6,099 nt of DNA from Candidatus Woesearchaeota archaeon (GTDB lineage Archaea > Nanobdellota > Nanobdellia > Woesearchaeales > ARS49), in NCBI GenBank assembly GCA_019323575.1, contig JAHWHB010000039.1, positions 1 to 6,099 of the forward strand, in the 5' to 3' direction. The position numbers and the translations under genes are program-made. Shown here one piece after another: positions 1 to 5,596 of the stretch. Numbering within the stretch: position 1 is the first letter of the stretch; every line of letters begins with the position of its first letter. The notes beneath the pieces are model-generated. The model had not been told where the DNA came from and searched no databases. It worked only from the letters and a program-made list of their open reading frames with translations.

Positions 1-335
1 CAAAACTATTCCAACAAGCAGCAAAAATAACAAAAAACATTATAATAGCCACAATGGAGCCAGAAAGCTACTGGAAAACACTAAAAGGAACAACAACATA
101 TGAAAACGATGAAGGAAAAACATTCAAAGACAAACTAAAAGGCAACGGAAAAAAAACAGAAGTATGGTACACACACAGAACACTAGAAAGAATGGAAAGA
201 GACTTTGAACCATTCAGAATACAACAAAAAATACTAATACCATGCAAAGAAGCAAAATTTGACTTTGTAGTGTATCAATTACTTAATCCTAACAGTCTCC
301 AAGTTGCGAGGAGCAGCAGTCTCAATCCTGCCTAA
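1..335 (+). CDS. C-terminal part of a probable class I SAM-dependent methyltransferase (5' truncated)
   Basis: The frame is open to the left edge (first full codon at 3) and stops with TAA at 333-335; 110 codons are visible. The ATG at 54 is internal to the frame, because coding-like residues precede it (KLFQQAAKITKNIIIAT), so the true start lies outside the window. The beta-strand-like IIIAT, a charged middle with YWKTLKG and TEVWYTHRTLERM, and a closing FDFVVYQL strand resemble the last strands of a Rossmann-fold methyltransferase. The SAM-binding motif would be upstream and cannot be seen, so the family call is tentative. The last 18 or so residues are read from DNA antisense to the conserved end of aCPSF1 and look like a non-conserved tail. 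Third codon positions are mostly A or C. Confidence 0.5.
   Translation, partial: KLFQQAAKITKNIIIATMEPESYWKTLKGTTTYENDEGKTFKDKLKGNGKKTEVWYTHRTLERMERDFEPFRIQQKILIPCKEAKFDFVVYQLLNPNSLQVARSSSLNPA
149..231 (-). terminator. Candidate U-tract terminators for the psmB-aCPSF1 unit
   Basis: On the - strand, beyond the aCPSF1 stop, a T6 run lies opposite 226-231 (about 48 nt past the stop) and a T8 run opposite 149-156. Archaeal termination, including aCPSF1-dependent termination, uses U-rich tracts. Both runs lie inside the convergent methyltransferase-like gene, where they are Lys codons, so coding constraint alone could explain them. Confidence 0.3.
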
Positions 336-2171
336 TTTATGAATAGCAGAAGACAAATCAAGCACCTTAGAAGCCTCGCCGTGCTGGACAATAACTTTCT
401 TAGGACGGGGAGAACACTTGAAAATGAAATTCATCAACTGCTTCCTGTCAGCGTGGTCAGAAACAGCAAGCTTAACAACCTCCATCTTAACAGGAACAAT
501 CTCCTGACGCTGACCAGACTTAAAGATTAACTCCTTATCACCGCCAAACAAACGCCTGCCAAGAGTACCCTCACCAAGATAACACGTAAAAATCAAACTG
601 TTCTTAGGATTATCAGCAAGATGACGCAAGTACTCAACACTAGGACCGCCGACAAGCATACCAGAAGTAGCCATAATCACAGCAGGACCACTCTCCTCAA
701 TAACCTGATGCCTCTCCTTAGGAGAGCCAATACGCTTGAAAATAGGATTCAAAAACGGATTCTGATCCTTATGGAAAATAGCCTTTCGCAAACCAGAATT
801 CAAATACTCAGGATAAGCAGTATGAATAGTGGTAATGTCCCAAACCATGCCGTCAATATAAACAGGAATAGGCTCAAGCTCGCCCCTTCTTACCATACCC
901 TCAATCATAATCATAACATCCTGAGCCTTACCAGAACCAATCACAGGCATCAAAACCTTGCCGCCACGCTTCAAAGTCTCCTTGATATAATTACACATCA
1001 AATCATCAGACTCACGGGCAGGAGCACCGATGTCCATTTTGCCGCCATAAGTAGCTTCAATAATCACAGTCTCCAAACGAGGGAACATAGTAGAAGCAGG
1101 ATCAAGCAAAGGAGACTTGCCAAACTTCAAATCACCAGTATACAACAAGTTATGCAAGCCATTGCCAATATGCAAGTGAGCCATAGAACTTCCAAGAATA
1201 TGGCCGGCGTTATACAATGTCAAACGAACATCAGGAGTAATGTCAGAAACCTCCTCCCAATTCAAAGTAATACAATGCTTGACAAACTCCTTCACATCAT
1301 CAACATCATAAATCGGCTCCTTATTCTCAGACTTCATAATCTTGACCATATCAAGCATCAACAAAGCAGCAACATCACGAGTCGGCTCAGTGCAATAAAC
1401 AGGACCGCGATAGCCAAGCTTGTACAAATAAGGAATAAAGCCAGAATGATCAACGTGAGCGTGAGTCAAAATAATAGCATCCAACTGCTGAATATTAAAC
1501 TCAGGCGCGTCAAGAATAGGATACTGGTCAACACCCTCATCAGCAACGTTAATCCCGCAGTCCATAAGAACACGAGACTCAGGAGTCTGCAAAAACAAGC
1601 AGCTCCTTCCAACCTGACGGGCAGCGCCAAGGTGAGTCAAACGAATCCACTCGTGCTTCTTCTCACGAATCCAACCATCATAAATACGATGGCCAATCTT
1701 ATCCAAAAACTTCTTGCGATAATCAGAATGCTCATACAAAACAGCACGAATATTCTCAATCAACTGAGAACGCAACGCAGGAGTACGCCTGATAAAAGGC
1801 ACCCAGAAAGTCTTCTCACGAACCTCTCTCAAAAGAGAACCCTGCTTGCCAATAGCCAAGCCCGGCTTGTCCGCCTCAATAATAACAATAGAACGCTGAA
1901 CATCAAACAAAACCTGAGAGACACCAGCCTCATCAGGCATAATCTTCTTAATCTCCTTCTCAGCCTTCTCCTGGTCCAAAGTAATGCTAGGGTCAGGCCT
2001 CAACTCAATACGTTTCTTGAACTCATTAACAACTTGTTTAATAAGTCCTTCATTGTTCAAAAAGAAATCCTTATCCTTCGTATAGAGAACTATATTAGCA
2101 CCTTCAAAAGCCGCGTCTGATATCTTATCAGAAGGCAAAAACTTCAATATTTCCTTAATAATCTCAACCAT
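279..2171 (-). CDS. fttA: Archaeal CPSF-type KH/metallo-beta-lactamase/beta-CASP ribonuclease, transcription termination factor aCPSF1/FttA
   Basis: This 630-residue protein has the full family length and architecture. N-terminal KH-like domains cover about 1-145, with the GxxG loop GKQG at 108-111. The metallo-beta-lactamase core follows: HAHVDH at 237-242 (Zn ligands H237, H239, D241, H242), GHILGSS with H324, and GDLKFG with D347. The beta-CASP region carries motif A in IIEATYGG (E372), the loop MATSGMLVGGP (500-510), motif B in VSDHAD (H573) and motif C in VQHGE (H597). All catalytic residues are present, so it should be active. Known family members cleave RNA endo- and 5'-to-3' exonucleolytically at U-rich 3' ends and drive RNA polymerase release as dimers. 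ATG at 2171 lies 12 nt after the psmB stop; no Shine-Dalgarno motif is visible in that spacer, so translation may rely on coupling. Its last codons are overlapped by the convergent gene. Confidence 0.97.
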   Translation of the reverse strand: MVEIIKEILKFLPSDKISDAAFEGANIVLYTKDKDFFLNNEGLIKQVVNEFKKRIELRPDPSITLDQEKAEKEIKKIMPDEAGVSQVLFDVQRSIVIIEADKPGLAIGKQGSLLREVREKTFWVPFIRRTPALRSQLIENIRAVLYEHSDYRKKFLDKIGHRIYDGWIREKKHEWIRLTHLGAARQVGRSCLFLQTPESRVLMDCGINVADEGVDQYPILDAPEFNIQQLDAIILTHAHVDHSGFIPYLYKLGYRGPVYCTEPTRDVAALLMLDMVKIMKSENKEPIYDVDDVKEFVKHCITLNWEEVSDITPDVRLTLYNAGHILGSSMAHLHIGNGLHNLLYTGDLKFGKSPLLDPASTMFPRLETVIIEATYGGKMDIGAPARESDDLMCNYIKETLKRGGKVLMPVIGSGKAQDVMIMIEGMVRRGELEPIPVYIDGMVWDITTIHTAYPEYLNSGLRKAIFHKDQNPFLNPIFKRIGSPKERHQVIEESGPAVIMATSGMLVGGPSVEYLRHLADNPKNSLIFTCYLGEGTLGRRLFGGDKELIFKSGQRQEIVPVKMEVVKLAVSDHADRKQLMNFIFKCSPRPKKVIVQHGEASKVLDLSSAIHKLGRIETAAPRNLETVRIK

Positions 2172-2183
2172 TGTACAGAAATT

Positions 2184-2822
2184 TTAAACTTCAAGCTTAA
2201 TAGTCAAATCCTTCTCCAGAACAGTCCTGACGCCCTTATTATCAACAACAATAACGTCAATACCGTTGCCCGTATTCACATCGCGCTGCAAAGCAGCATT
2301 AATAGACTTAACAGCCAGTTTAACACCGTCATCAACACTCATACCCTTCTTGTAAAGGGCTTCCAAGACTCCAAGAGCAAAAATACTGCCGGAGCCGTCA
2401 GAAACATAATCATCAACATCAGTCACGCTGCCATCAATACCCAAATCATACAAATGACAGCCATCAGCATCATAACCGCCAAGCAAAAAGCTAACAATGC
2501 CAGGCACCATAGACATCTTTCTCAAATTCATATACAACATGCCGGCAAGCAGGTTGGCAGTCTCCTTAACAGTAGAGGTCCTCAAAGTCATCAAATCCTT
2601 CAACTTAACCTCAGCACGAATAAGCTTAACCAAAAGCTGAGCATCAGAAACCAAGCCAGCCATAGTAACAGCCATGTAATCAGTAATCCTATGAATCTTC
2701 TGAGCCTTCTTATTAACAACAAAACCAGCAGTAGCTCGTTTGTCAGCAGCAAGAACAATACCGTCCTTGCACACAATACCAACAGTTGTGGTTCCCTTCT
2801 GCACTTTCATGTCATTATCCAT
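2184..2822 (-). CDS. psmB: Proteasome subunit beta (20S core, catalytic)
   Basis: A 212-residue Ntn-hydrolase. A short propeptide of ten residues (MDNDMKVQKG) precedes the catalytic threonine T11 in the block TTTVGIVCKDG. D27 and K42 correspond to Asp17 and Lys33 of the Thermoplasma subunit, the GSGS loop is at 143-146, and QRD at 179-181 supplies the Asp166 equivalent (D181). Thr184 stands where Thermoplasma has Ser169, a conservative change. The subunit forms the inner rings of the 20S chamber and degrades unfolded or PAN-delivered proteins in the cytoplasm; the alpha subunit is not in the window. The start is supported by AGGGGA five bases before the ATG. A BRE/TATA element lies just upstream, immediately after the preceding gene, so psmB and aCPSF1 probably form one transcription unit. 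MTH1202/MTH1203 and MJ1237/MJ1236 show the same gene pair. Confidence 0.97.
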   Translation of the reverse strand: MDNDMKVQKGTTTVGIVCKDGIVLAADKRATAGFVVNKKAQKIHRITDYMAVTMAGLVSDAQLLVKLIRAEVKLKDLMTLRTSTVKETANLLAGMLYMNLRKMSMVPGIVSFLLGGYDADGCHLYDLGIDGSVTDVDDYVSDGSGSIFALGVLEALYKKGMSVDDGVKLAVKSINAALQRDVNTGNGIDVIVVDNKGVRTVLEKDLTIKLEV

Positions 2823-2845
2823 AAAAATCCCCTAACAGAATAACT

Positions 2846-2878
2846 TACCTCTTATCCTCTAAAGGAAGATGAGAGGTA
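2846..2878. repeat. 33 bp imperfect palindrome over the predicted psmB transcription start zone
   Basis: The arms TACCTCT (2846-2852) and AGAGGTA (2872-2878) are perfect complements. Pairing continues inward with further matches (2854-2856 with 2868-2870, and 2858-2859 with 2865-2866) to a three-base AAA centre at 2861-2863. The right arm touches the psmB TATA box. It could be an operator for a dimeric repressor, or a hairpin in the 3' end of the upstream EF-Tu-like transcript. Transcription starting near 2854 would include only one arm, so a hairpin in the psmB leader itself is unlikely. Confidence 0.6.
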
Positions 2879-2892
2879 TATAAAGGTTTCTA
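2877..2892 (-). promoter_or_regulatory. psmB promoter: BRE plus TATA box
   Basis: Read on the - strand this is TAGAAACC followed by TTTATATA (TATA box at 2884-2877). A start about 30 nt downstream of the first T would fall near 2854, giving a leader of about 32 nt. The leading TAG is also the stop codon of the upstream EF-Tu-like gene. The element is nearly the same as those before the basic-protein gene and the 179-residue gene. Confidence 0.75.
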
Positions 2893-3135
2893 TACTTTGA
2901 ATACCAAATCTCCTGCCTTAACAGGCTGGGAAACCTTCATACCAATCTCCTGCCCCTTCTTAGCCTCCTCGATAGGAGCCCTGTCAATCTGCATAGAGTC
3001 AACATCCATCTCAAAAGAACTGCCGTGACCCTCAAACTTGATCTTATCCCCCACTTTCATAGGGGAATCAAGCTTAATCACAGCAACACCAATCTTGTCA
3101 AAAAAATGCGTAACCTTGCCAATAGGCTTTTCCAT
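2890..3135 (-). CDS. Small translation elongation factor-like protein (EF-Tu domain 2-like beta barrel)
   Basis: An 81-residue stand-alone beta-barrel protein. The pattern IGKVTHFFDKIGVAVIKL, then MKVGDKIKFEG, VDSMQID, EAKKGQEIGMKV and VKAGDLVFKV is typical of the small 'translation elongation factor-like' family that resembles domain 2 of EF-Tu/IF2. There is no GTPase domain, so it is not an elongation factor itself. Its molecular role is not established; related barrels occur at the C-terminus of U32 peptidases. A longer reading from TTG at 3141 is possible, but the strong Shine-Dalgarno GGGGTGAT ends directly beside that TTG and sits five bases before the ATG at 3135, so the ATG is chosen. 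The gene is divergent from the nucleoside hydrolase, and its TAG stop starts the psmB promoter element. Confidence 0.85.
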   Translation of the reverse strand: MEKPIGKVTHFFDKIGVAVIKLDSPMKVGDKIKFEGHGSSFEMDVDSMQIDRAPIEEAKKGQEIGMKVSQPVKAGDLVFKV

Positions 3136-3140
3136 ACACA

Positions 3141-3148
3141 ATCACCCC
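3141..3148 (-). promoter_or_regulatory. Shine-Dalgarno site fixing the start of the EF-Tu-like gene
   Basis: The - strand reads GGGGTGAT, close to the archaeal consensus GGAGGTGAT, and lies five bases before the ATG at 3135. It abuts the TTG at 3141, which rules out that codon as the natural start. Confidence 0.75.
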
Positions 3149-3160
3149 GTATGAAAGAAT

Positions 3161-3179
3161 TAGAAAGAATTTATAAATT
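3161..3179. promoter_or_regulatory. Shared divergent promoter with palindromic TATA box
   Basis: AATTTATAAATT at 3168-3179 is a perfect 12 bp palindrome containing TTTATAAA, so it reads as a TATA box on both strands. On the + strand it is preceded by TAGAAAGA (3161-3168), the BRE-like element also seen at three other promoters here. Thirty bases from the first T (3170) is position 3200, exactly the A of the nucleoside hydrolase ATG, which predicts a leaderless mRNA. On the - strand the same spacing gives a start near 3147, next to the Shine-Dalgarno site of the EF-Tu-like gene. The - side lacks the AGAAA element, so the + direction may be favoured. Confidence 0.65.
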
Positions 3180-3199
3180 TTATTCAAAAAAACAAAAAT

Positions 3200-4066
3200 A
3201 TGAATGTCATAATAGACACAGACCTAGGAGTAGACGACGCACTAGCGCTGATGCTCGCAATAAAATCAGGAAAGTTCAACATAAAAGCAATAACAACAGT
3301 AGCAGGAAACACAACAATAGAAAACGCAACAAGAAACACGAAATACATACTGGGCTTGTTAAACTCAAAAATACCAGTCTATTCAGGAGAAGCAAAACCC
3401 CTGCAAAGAGAACTCATAAAAGCAAAAGTACACGGAGAACAGGGACTGGGAGAGATAAAATTAACAGGACAAACAGAACTAACAAACAACGCATTGCAAA
3501 AAATCACAGAATTATCAGATGAAGAAACAACAATAATAACACTCGGACCACTGACAAACATAGCAAAAGCAATACCAAAGCTAACAGCAAAACAAATAAT
3601 AATCATGGGAGGCGCGCTCAAAGCCCCTGGAAACAAAAACGGAGCAGAATTCAACATCTACGTAGACCCAGAAGCAGCAGACATAGTATTCAAGGCGCCA
3701 ATAAAAAAAACACTGATGCCACTGGACGTATGCAACAAAGTAGCGCTTTCAATGAAAGATTTTGAACAAATAACAGGAATCCTGAAAGAACCAATCCTAA
3801 AAATGGTAAAACTATACACAGAAAAACTCCAGGAAGAAGGCTACAAAGGAGCAATAATGTACGACCCGCTGACAATTTATTACCTGCTGAAACCAGAAGC
3901 ATTCAAAACAGCTGTGCACAAGATAGCAGCAGACAAAACAGGAAAAACAACAATAACCCAGACAGGAACCGAGATAACCACGGCAGAAGACATAGACGCT
4001 GAAGAATTCAAAAAAGACTTCCTAAAAACAATCAATCAGATTCAGGCTCATCACTTGCAGCCTTAA
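3200..4066 (+). CDS. Nucleoside hydrolase of the inosine-uridine preferring family
   Basis: A 288-residue enzyme, slightly shorter than the usual 300-325. It hydrolyses the N-glycosidic bond of ribonucleosides to ribose and base (nucleoside salvage, cytoplasm). The calcium/ribose signature DTDLGVDDA spans 6-14 (D6, D8, D12, D13). Other family blocks are VAGN (34-37), VHGEQGLG (77-84), LGPLTNIA (115-122), MGGA (136-139) and EFNIYVDPEAA (150-160, N152), with the late metal-binding aspartate D222 in MYDPL. The residue before D222 is Tyr221 where the classical enzymes have the leaving-group His (HDP). Exact base preference therefore cannot be read from the sequence. ATG at 3200 is placed for leaderless expression from the TATA box at 3170-3177; no Shine-Dalgarno site is present. 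The 3' end overlaps the convergent gene by 35 nt. Codons end almost entirely in A or C. Confidence 0.93.
   Translation: MNVIIDTDLGVDDALALMLAIKSGKFNIKAITTVAGNTTIENATRNTKYILGLLNSKIPVYSGEAKPLQRELIKAKVHGEQGLGEIKLTGQTELTNNALQKITELSDEETTIITLGPLTNIAKAIPKLTAKQIIIMGGALKAPGNKNGAEFNIYVDPEAADIVFKAPIKKTLMPLDVCNKVALSMKDFEQITGILKEPILKMVKLYTEKLQEEGYKGAIMYDPLTIYYLLKPEAFKTAVHKIAADKTGKTTITQTGTEITTAEDIDAEEFKKDFLKTINQIQAHHLQP
4010..4028 (-). terminator. Two U-tracts downstream of the 179-residue gene
   Basis: Just past the TGA stop at 4034-4032 the - strand has T5 (opposite 4024-4028) and then T6 (opposite 4010-4015). Such repeated short T tracts are typical of archaeal terminators. They lie inside the convergent nucleoside hydrolase gene, where the A runs encode lysines, so the signal is only suggestive. 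Confidence 0.4.
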
Positions 4067-4571
4067 CATCCGCTTCTAAAGCGCGAAAGGACATATCAGC
4101 AAACCAGTCCCTATACTCGCATATTTTCTCCCTAAATTTTTCAGCATGCTCTTCGTGCATATGGTTCAGATACAAATCAACCAGATAACTAGCCCATGTA
4201 ACCGCCATTTTTTCGTATTTTGCAAACTCTTCATCCGAAACTTCATGCACCTTTGAAGCACTTTTTCTAAACAACTGCATATGATAAATGAAGTCAGTCT
4301 TCAAAGCGTCATAGACCTCAATCATATTCAACAGAAGTCTCCTGCCAGCAGCCAAAACCAATGTAGAGAAATCAATGGTCGCACCCTTCTTAACGCTCCC
4401 CAACCTGTGATTAAGGTACGACTCATAGAATCCACTTAAATTAGAAACTCTTTCTCTGGAATCATAACCCAGATTCTTGGCCTGATCGACAACACGCGCT
4501 TCAAGGTCTTCGTGCTTCCTAAGAAGAACATCAGAGCGTACAATGTCCACACCAGAGTAATACTGCTCCAC
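4032..4571 (-). CDS. Hypothetical helical protein, 179 residues, unrecognised family
   Basis: I do not recognise the family. The protein is predicted mostly alpha-helical, with no signal peptide or membrane span, several aromatic and His residues (LYLNHMHEEHAEKF), and a charged acidic end (ASDEPESD). No catalytic motif is evident. The frame can be extended to a GTG at 4583 (183 residues, beginning MKITVEQYY). However, the TATA box at 4602-4597 puts the likely transcription start near 4571-4574, and a second in-frame GTG starts exactly at 4571 without any Shine-Dalgarno site. A leaderless start there matches the TATA-to-start distance of the nucleoside hydrolase within one base. If transcripts read through from the coiled-coil gene, the 4583 start remains possible. 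The 3' end overlaps the nucleoside hydrolase by 35 nt in convergent orientation. Confidence 0.75.
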   Translation of the reverse strand: MEQYYSGVDIVRSDVLLRKHEDLEARVVDQAKNLGYDSRERVSNLSGFYESYLNHRLGSVKKGATIDFSTLVLAAGRRLLLNMIEVYDALKTDFIYHMQLFRKSASKVHEVSDEEFAKYEKMAVTWASYLVDLYLNHMHEEHAEKFREKICEYRDWFADMSFRALEADVKAASDEPESD

Positions 4572-4596
4572 TGTTATTTTCACTATTGTACAGTAG

Positions 4597-4612
4597 TATA
4601 AAAACCTTTCTA
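4597..4612 (-). promoter_or_regulatory. Promoter of the 179-residue gene: BRE plus TATA
   Basis: The - strand reads TAGAAAGGTTTTTATA, identical at 13 of 16 positions to the psmB element. The first TAG is the stop codon of the upstream coiled-coil gene. The T5 run inside the TATA could also act as that gene's U-tract terminator. Confidence 0.65.
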
Positions 4613-5347
4613 TGGTTTAAGCTTAATATACTCCAGCTCAGCTTTATTTATCTGCTCGAACAGTTCCGCGCTTTCATCCCCAAACTGCGAAATCAACATA
4701 TCAAACGCAGAAACCATACGTTTGTTTAGATCATATATCGCGCCAGCAGAATCACCCATTTTATCAGAGGTTTTCACCAAACCATCACAAAGACTATCCA
4801 ACATCCTAAAGGGACCAGTTTTGCTTGAAAGCAAATTTTTGGCTTTTTCATGCAACAAGGTAACCTCATCCTGAAGCTTCTTCAACTCAGCATTAATCCT
4901 TGAAATAGCTTCAAGAGCCTGCGCCATCCTATCCCTTTTTTCCCTTTCAACATAAGGCGCAGGAGCCTCTGTTTTAACAAGACCCTGCTTAATCTTTCTC
5001 AGATCCTCAACAGCGTCCTTGTACTCAGAAAATTTAGTCTGCATTTCATCAACAAGAATCTTCTGTTCAGCAACATGGTCCAGCGTGCTCTTGACAGCAT
5101 CAGTCCACTCAGCAATCTGTGAAGAGAACTGTTTCATTGAAAACAACTGATTGTTTATAGTCTTTGCAATTTTTTCAGCATCAGCAATCTGCTCCCTTTG
5201 CTTTTCAAAAACCCTCTTGCCATCATAAAGAAGAATATTTTTAGCAGTCCTAATGGATTTAGACATTGCACTTCCTGTCTTCGGCGAAATACCCTCAACC
5301 TTCTCTCTTGTCAAAATTTTCCAAGGCGGCCACAAACTTCTTACCAT
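4610..5347 (-). CDS. Hypothetical coiled-coil protein, 245 residues
   Basis: No family is recognised. After a Pro/Trp-containing N-terminus (MVRSLWPPWK), residues about 30-125 and 134-175 are strongly predicted heptad-like helices (for example ELKKLQDEVTLLHEKAKNLL), separated by a short APAPYV linker (128-133). A further helical region continues to the end. This suggests an elongated structural or scaffold protein with no catalytic motif, signal peptide or membrane helix. The start is secure: ATG lies one base after the stop of the basic-protein gene, with a very strong Shine-Dalgarno site inside that gene's last codons, so the two are translationally coupled and probably stoichiometrically linked. 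A later ATG at 5266 (Met28) exists but has no comparable site. The TAG stop forms the beginning of the next promoter. Confidence 0.8.
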   Translation of the reverse strand: MVRSLWPPWKILTREKVEGISPKTGSAMSKSIRTAKNILLYDGKRVFEKQREQIADAEKIAKTINNQLFSMKQFSSQIAEWTDAVKSTLDHVAEQKILVDEMQTKFSEYKDAVEDLRKIKQGLVKTEAPAPYVEREKRDRMAQALEAISRINAELKKLQDEVTLLHEKAKNLLSSKTGPFRMLDSLCDGLVKTSDKMGDSAGAIYDLNKRMVSAFDMLISQFGDESAELFEQINKAELEYIKLKP

Positions 5348-5348
5348 T

Positions 5349-5552
5349 TTACCTCCCTCCTTCCAGCCTGCAAAGCTCTTTCAAGGCCTTCTCCAAAACC
5401 TTCAGCTGCTTCTTAATCTTCACAGCCCTAGCCTTGTTGCGATGCAAACCCGCAGTCTTCTTAGTATGAGCAACAAATTTCCTGCCAACAGAATGCAAAG
5501 AATGAGCCGCTTTTTTTAATTTCTTTTTAACAACATGAAGCTTCTTAGCCAT
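5349..5552 (-). CDS. Small Lys-rich basic protein, 67 residues, possible nucleic acid-binding protein
   Basis: I do not recognise the family. The protein has 17 Lys, 5 Arg and 4 His among 67 residues against only 3 Glu and no Asp. The first half (KKKLKKAAHSLHSVGRKF) and a later amphipathic helix (KKQLKVLEKALKELCRL) suggest an RNA- or DNA-binding or ribosome-associated protein; this is inference from composition only. A GTG at 5561 would extend the frame by three residues, but it lies within the Shine-Dalgarno site GAGGTG (5564-5559), which is six bases before the ATG at 5552, so the ATG is used. The last codons (LEGGR) contain the ribosome binding site of the downstream coiled-coil gene. The gene has its own TATA box between it and proS. 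Confidence 0.8.
   Translation of the reverse strand: MAKKLHVVKKKLKKAAHSLHSVGRKFVAHTKKTAGLHRNKARAVKIKKQLKVLEKALKELCRLEGGR
5351..5360 (-). promoter_or_regulatory. Very strong Shine-Dalgarno site for the coiled-coil gene, embedded in the upstream coding end
   Basis: The - strand reads GGAGGGAGGT, giving two overlapping matches to the anti-Shine-Dalgarno sequence. It ends three bases before the ATG at 5347 and encodes the final Gly-Gly-Arg of the basic protein. It fixes the coiled-coil start and implies coupling. Confidence 0.8.
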
Positions 5553-5558
5553 GACAAA

Positions 5559-5564
5559 CACCTC
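5559..5564 (-). promoter_or_regulatory. Shine-Dalgarno site fixing the start of the basic protein
   Basis: GAGGTG on the - strand, six bases before the ATG at 5552. It contains the GTG at 5561, which is therefore not the start. Confidence 0.7.
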
Positions 5565-5596
5565 ATTTAGATTTTAATAAATATTATCCTACACAT

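Noticed and set aside
54..335. Complete 93-residue gene starting at ATG 54
   Set aside because: The frame stays open to the left edge with coding-like residues before 54, and no ribosome binding site or TATA box is seen; it is the tail of a longer gene.
621..2120. A 499-codon open frame on the + strand opposite aCPSF1
   Set aside because: It is antisense to a fully conserved gene, has low-complexity Asn/Leu/Arg/Ile-rich content and no domain. The shortage of T on the + strand removes stop codons there and creates such frames.
2454..3522. Open frames on the + strand opposite psmB and the EF-Tu-like gene (2454-2843 and 3025-3522)
   Set aside because: They overlap well-supported genes in other frames, show no recognisable protein features, and follow from the same base skew.
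2170..4593. Same 9-mer CTGTACAAT on the - strand just before aCPSF1 (2178-2170) and before the 179-residue gene (4593-4585)
   Set aside because: Two copies of a 9-mer at different distances from promoters, with no matching copy at the other genes; chance is the simpler explanation.
5198..5519. Three overlapping + strand frames opposite the basic-protein and coiled-coil genes
   Set aside because: They overlap one another in different frames and oppose genes with strong ribosome binding sites; Pro/Ser/Phe-rich translation has no protein-like pattern.
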